A program made the position numbers and the translations under genes. Under the pieces are notes generated by a model. The model was not told the origin of the DNA. It did not search any database and saw nothing but the letters and a program-made list of their open reading frames with translations. A stretch of 64,000 bases of DNA from Chryseobacterium luteum (GTDB taxonomy: Bacteria; Bacteroidota; Bacteroidia; Flavobacteriales; Weeksellaceae). Location: assembly GCF_000737785.1 (NCBI RefSeq), contig NZ_JPRO01000008.1:43243-107242 (forward strand), written 5' to 3'. This document shows, one piece after another, positions 61,261-64,000 of the stretch (its first letter is position 1; every line of letters begins with the position of its first letter).

Positions 61261-63528
61261 ATGCGACGTTTTCTTATTATGTTTTCTGCTCTTTTTTCCA
61301 CTGTATTTCATGCCCAGAAAAAACCGGATTTAATTCCCTATCCTCAAAGCGTCATTATGCAGGAAGGCAGGTTTGTAATTCCTGAAACACTGATATTGAA
61401 TGATCAGCTGCCAAAAGAAGAAACAGAATATTTTAAAAAACGTCTCGGTTCCCGGATTAAGTTTCAGTCCAGCAGCAAAACAGAAAAAGTGCATGTAATG
61501 TATATGCCGGTTCCGCAGCCGAAAATTCCAATTGATCCTGAAGGAGATAAAGAAAGTTATTTTATTGATATTTCGCCCAAAAGGATTTTTATAAGCTCCA
61601 ATACCAGGCAGGGGTATTTTCTTGCCCTTCAGACGCTGATCCAGCTGTTTGAAGAACATAGAGAGGATGGAGAAATCCCGGCCATGGAAATTCAGGATCA
61701 GCCAAAATTCGCATGGCGGGGAATGCATCTGGATGTCAGCCGTCACTTCTTCAATGTTGATGAGGTTAAACAGTATATTGATTATTTGGCAATGTACAAA
61801 CTGAATACCTTTCACTGGCACCTTACAGACGATCAGGGCTGGAGAATTGAAATTAAAAAATATCCGAAACTTACCCAGATAGGCTCAAAACGTAAAGAAT
61901 CAATGACCGGGGCTTACGTTGATAATACTTTTGACGGAAAACCTTATGGTCCCTATTTCTACACTCAGGAACAAATTAAAGAAGTTGTTAAATATGCCGG
62001 ACAGAGACATATTACCGTAGTGCCGGAGATTGAAATGCCGGGTCATGCCTTAGCTGCTTTGTCTGCCTATCCCGGGCTTGCCTGCACAAAAGGACCATTT
62101 GAATCCGCTACAAAATGGGGTGTTTTTGACGATGTTTTTTGTCCGAAAGAAGAAACATTTACGTTTCTGGAAAATGTACTTGATGAAGTCATTGCATTAT
62201 TCCCGTCCCAGTATATCCACATCGGCGGTGATGAATGTCCTAAAACAAGATGGAAAGAATGTGCCCACTGCCAGGAACTGATCAAAAAAAACAATCTGAA
62301 AGACGAGCATGGCTTACAAAGCTATTTCATCCACAGAATTGAAAAATATGTCAACAGCAAAGGCCGAAAGATCATCGGCTGGGACGAAATTCTTGAAGGA
62401 GGTTTAGCTCCAAATGCTGCCGTTATGAGCTGGACAGGCGTGAATGGAGGAATAGAAGCTGCAAAATCCGGACATTTCGCAGTGATGACACCGGGAGCCT
62501 ATTGTTACTTTGATCACTATCAGGGAGATCCGCAGTCAGAGCCCAATGCTTTCGGAGGATTTACCCCTTTGGATAAAGTTTATTCCTATAATCCCATTCC
62601 TGCAGAACTCAATGCCGAACAGTCCAAATATATTTTAGGGGTTCAGGCCAATTTATGGACAGAATACATCCCTGATTTTAAGCAGGTAGAGTACATGATA
62701 TTTCCAAGACTGATGGCACTTTCCGAAGTGGGCTGGGGAACAGCAGATCCTAAGAACTATAAAGAATTTGAAAACAGAGTAATCGGCCAGTTCAAAGTGC
62801 TGGACAGGATGAAGGTCAATTATGCAAAAAGCATTTATAATATCTCCGGAAAAGTGCTCCCTGCCGGCAATGGTATTGCTTACGAACTTACAGTCTCACA
62901 AAATCCGGAAGGAATCCGGTATACAACAGACGGCACAGAACCCTCAATGGATTCACAGGTTTATCAGGGACCTATTGCTGTTTCAAAATCTTTAACCGTT
63001 AAATCTGCCTATTTTGAAGATGGAAAACTGAAAAGCGCTGTTTCTTCACAGGAATTCACAATTTCAAAAACGACAGGAAAAAAAATAACATTAGAGCAAC
63101 AACCGAGTGAAAATTATTCCTTTGGCGGAGCTTTTACCCTTGTAGACGGAATTACCGGAAACACAAGACAATTAGGGAAAACGTGGCTGGGCTTTCAGGG
63201 GAAAGATGTTGTTGCAACGATTGATCTTGGGCAGAAAACGAGTTTTTCAGAAGTTTACTTTAATACTTTGGAAAATAAAGGAAGCTGGATTCATCTGGCG
63301 AAATCTGCACAGATCTTTGTTTCCGATGATAATAAAAATTTCAAAATAATTAAGGAAATTGGAAAAGACGAAATCCAAAACGCAAAAGGAAAAATTAAAT
63401 TAAACGTAGGAAATCAAAACTCAAAATACATCAAAATAAAGATAGAAAACGCAGGCATTATTCCAGCCGGAAATCCGGGAGCAGACTCAAAAGCATGGCT
63501 GTTTGTTGATGAAATCGGTATAAATTAG
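61261..63528 (+). CDS. Secreted beta-N-acetylhexosaminidase (GH20)
   Basis: A 755-residue exported glycoside hydrolase that releases terminal N-acetylglucosamine or N-acetylgalactosamine. Signal peptide to about residue 19 (LFSTVFHAQ). A GH20 N-terminal domain (about 20-150; PYPQSVIMQEGRF) precedes the TIM barrel (about 155-510). The catalytic Asp-Glu pair is in HIGGDECPKTRWK (Asp324, Glu325), used in substrate-assisted catalysis. A chitobiase C-terminal-like domain (GIRYTTDGTEPSMDSQVYQG, about 555-610) and a discoidin/F5-8-like module (about 630-755, WLGFQGKDVVATIDLGQ) probably bind glycans. The next gene encodes glycosylasparaginase, an N-glycan catabolism partner. Confidence 0.95.
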   Translation: MRRFLIMFSALFSTVFHAQKKPDLIPYPQSVIMQEGRFVIPETLILNDQLPKEETEYFKKRLGSRIKFQSSSKTEKVHVMYMPVPQPKIPIDPEGDKESYFIDISPKRIFISSNTRQGYFLALQTLIQLFEEHREDGEIPAMEIQDQPKFAWRGMHLDVSRHFFNVDEVKQYIDYLAMYKLNTFHWHLTDDQGWRIEIKKYPKLTQIGSKRKESMTGAYVDNTFDGKPYGPYFYTQEQIKEVVKYAGQRHITVVPEIEMPGHALAALSAYPGLACTKGPFESATKWGVFDDVFCPKEETFTFLENVLDEVIALFPSQYIHIGGDECPKTRWKECAHCQELIKKNNLKDEHGLQSYFIHRIEKYVNSKGRKIIGWDEILEGGLAPNAAVMSWTGVNGGIEAAKSGHFAVMTPGAYCYFDHYQGDPQSEPNAFGGFTPLDKVYSYNPIPAELNAEQSKYILGVQANLWTEYIPDFKQVEYMIFPRLMALSEVGWGTADPKNYKEFENRVIGQFKVLDRMKVNYAKSIYNISGKVLPAGNGIAYELTVSQNPEGIRYTTDGTEPSMDSQVYQGPIAVSKSLTVKSAYFEDGKLKSAVSSQEFTISKTTGKKITLEQQPSENYSFGGAFTLVDGITGNTRQLGKTWLGFQGKDVVATIDLGQKTSFSEVYFNTLENKGSWIHLAKSAQIFVSDDNKNFKIIKEIGKDEIQNAKGKIKLNVGNQNSKYIKIKIENAGIIPAGNPGADSKAWLFVDEIGIN

Positions 63529-63613
63529 CTCTATAGCCTGCATAGCAATATAATCCTTCACAGAATTTGCTGTATTGGTACATTTCAGGAATAAGCTTAC
63601 TCATAAAAATAAG

Positions 63614-63645
63614 AAAAGACCATGGATAAGATGCTGTGGTCTTTT
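63614..63645 (+). terminator. Putative terminator of the hexosaminidase gene
   Basis: A 9-bp stem AAAAGACCA/TGGTCTTTT with a 14-nt loop and trailing T residues, 86 bp after the stop. It suggests that the following gene has its own promoter. Confidence 0.6.
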
Positions 63646-63699
63646 TTCCTTTTCTGCTAACGGGAAAATTGCTAATTTGGAAGCCAAATATATCTAACC

Positions 63700-64000
63700 A
63701 TGCAAAGTAGACGAAACTTCATCAAAAAAACAGCCGCCGCTTCCCTGGCATTTGCCGTAAATCCACTGGATCTGATTGCCGGAGAGCTGCCGGATAACCC
63801 TGCAGCAACGGGAAAACCTATTGTGCTTTCCACCTGGAATTTCGGACTGAAAGCCAATGAAGAAGCCTGGACCATTCTGGGAAAAGGAGGAAAAGCGCTG
63901 GATGCAGTGGAAAAAGGAGTTCGTCTCGTAGAATTGGACCCGACTGAAAGAAGCGTAGGCTATGGCGGACGTCCGGACAGGGACGGCAGAGTAACCCTTG
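63700..64000 (+). CDS. N4-(beta-N-acetylglucosaminyl)-L-asparaginase, N-terminal fragment
   Basis: About 100 N-terminal residues; the gene runs off the window. The N-terminus SRRNFIKKTAAASLAFA is a twin-arginine signal, so the enzyme should be exported folded to the periplasm. The mature part, KPIVLSTWNFGLKANEEAW then GGKALDAVEKGVRLVE and DPTERSVGYGGRPDRDGRV, closely resembles the crystallised glycosylasparaginase of Elizabethkingia meningoseptica. This Ntn-hydrolase cleaves the GlcNAc-asparagine bond of N-glycans after self-processing before an internal threonine (not in the window). The adjoining GH20 gene supports glycoprotein breakdown. Confidence 0.92.
   Translation, partial: MQSRRNFIKKTAAASLAFAVNPLDLIAGELPDNPAATGKPIVLSTWNFGLKANEEAWTILGKGGKALDAVEKGVRLVELDPTERSVGYGGRPDRDGRVTL

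Noticed and set aside
1..64000. Search for tRNA, rRNA, tmRNA, insertion sequences, prophage or toxin-antitoxin genes
   Set aside because: No gap is long enough or structured enough for these apart from the palindromic repeats listed, and no transposase or integrase motif was seen.

Overview
The window is a 64 kb chromosomal segment from a member of the Flavobacteriia (phylum Bacteroidota), most probably Chryseobacterium or a close relative in the Weeksellaceae. The evidence is an AT-rich genome; repeated use of the Bacteroidota promoter element TAnnTTTG; near absence of Shine-Dalgarno leaders; at least seven products with type IX secretion (T9SS) sorting domains; relaxed Bacteroidota lipoprotein signals; and a terminal gene closely resembling the classical glycosylasparaginase of Elizabethkingia (Flavobacterium) meningoseptica. 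I see no rRNA, tRNA, CRISPR array, integrase or transposase. Mobile-like content is limited to two intergenic palindromic repeats and one type III restriction-modification pair.

Layout. 1-9 kb: the tail of a T9SS cargo, a tiny membrane protein, a six-helix K+ channel with a zinc ribbon, Nif3, a CdsZ-type coiled-coil protein that has lost its zinc cysteines, a long-chain acyl-CoA ligase facing an acyl-CoA dehydrogenase, and a DUF4349 lipoprotein. 8.6-18 kb: a lipoprotein joined to a secreted M12B-type metalloprotease, release factor 3, a CPBP protease, then rdgB, rnz, a DUF2400 gene and a DUF1003-like membrane protein with eight exact acidic heptads. 18-26.7 kb: three tandem paralogous giant surface proteins (choice-of-anchor L, T9SS type B), each with its own promoter box and terminator. 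26.8-32.2 kb: rsmA/ksgA diverging from a compact run ftsX-DUF3098-uppP-lipoprotein-truB-OMP-rluF. 32.2-39.6 kb: a helix-hairpin-helix repeat protein, MerR and AraC regulators flanking a 222-bp nested palindrome, ccoG, an SMP-30 lipoprotein and a DEAD-box helicase. 39.7-44.2 kb: type III mod-res. 44.3-53.1 kb: rpsA, a secreted M36 metalloprotease, an EamA transporter, a DUF418 protein, an alpha/beta hydrolase and rplS. 53.3-64 kb: a secreted purple-acid-phosphatase-like protein, a DoxX-like protein, scoA and scoB separated by an inverted ABC exporter gene, a DUF4197 protein, and a GH20 hexosaminidase followed by glycosylasparaginase.

How the genes work together. The secreted proteases, phosphatase, hexosaminidase and glycosylasparaginase fit a lifestyle of breaking down proteins and glycoproteins. 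The acyl-CoA ligase, acyl-CoA dehydrogenase and 3-oxoacid CoA-transferase fit use of fatty acids and ketone bodies. Core translation and RNA-processing genes (prfC, rnz, rsmA, truB, rluF, rpsA, rplS) are scattered among them. Two of these, rnz and rsmA, can only start at TTG.

I found no clearly new multi-gene defence or biosynthetic system. The most interesting items are the tandem giant surface-protein array with its internal module duplication, the zinc-less CdsZ homologue, the isoleucine-only acidic heptad stalk on the DUF1003-like protein, the two palindromic repeat elements, the interrupted scoA/scoB pair, and a membrane-anchored protein built from tandem helix-hairpin-helix repeats.
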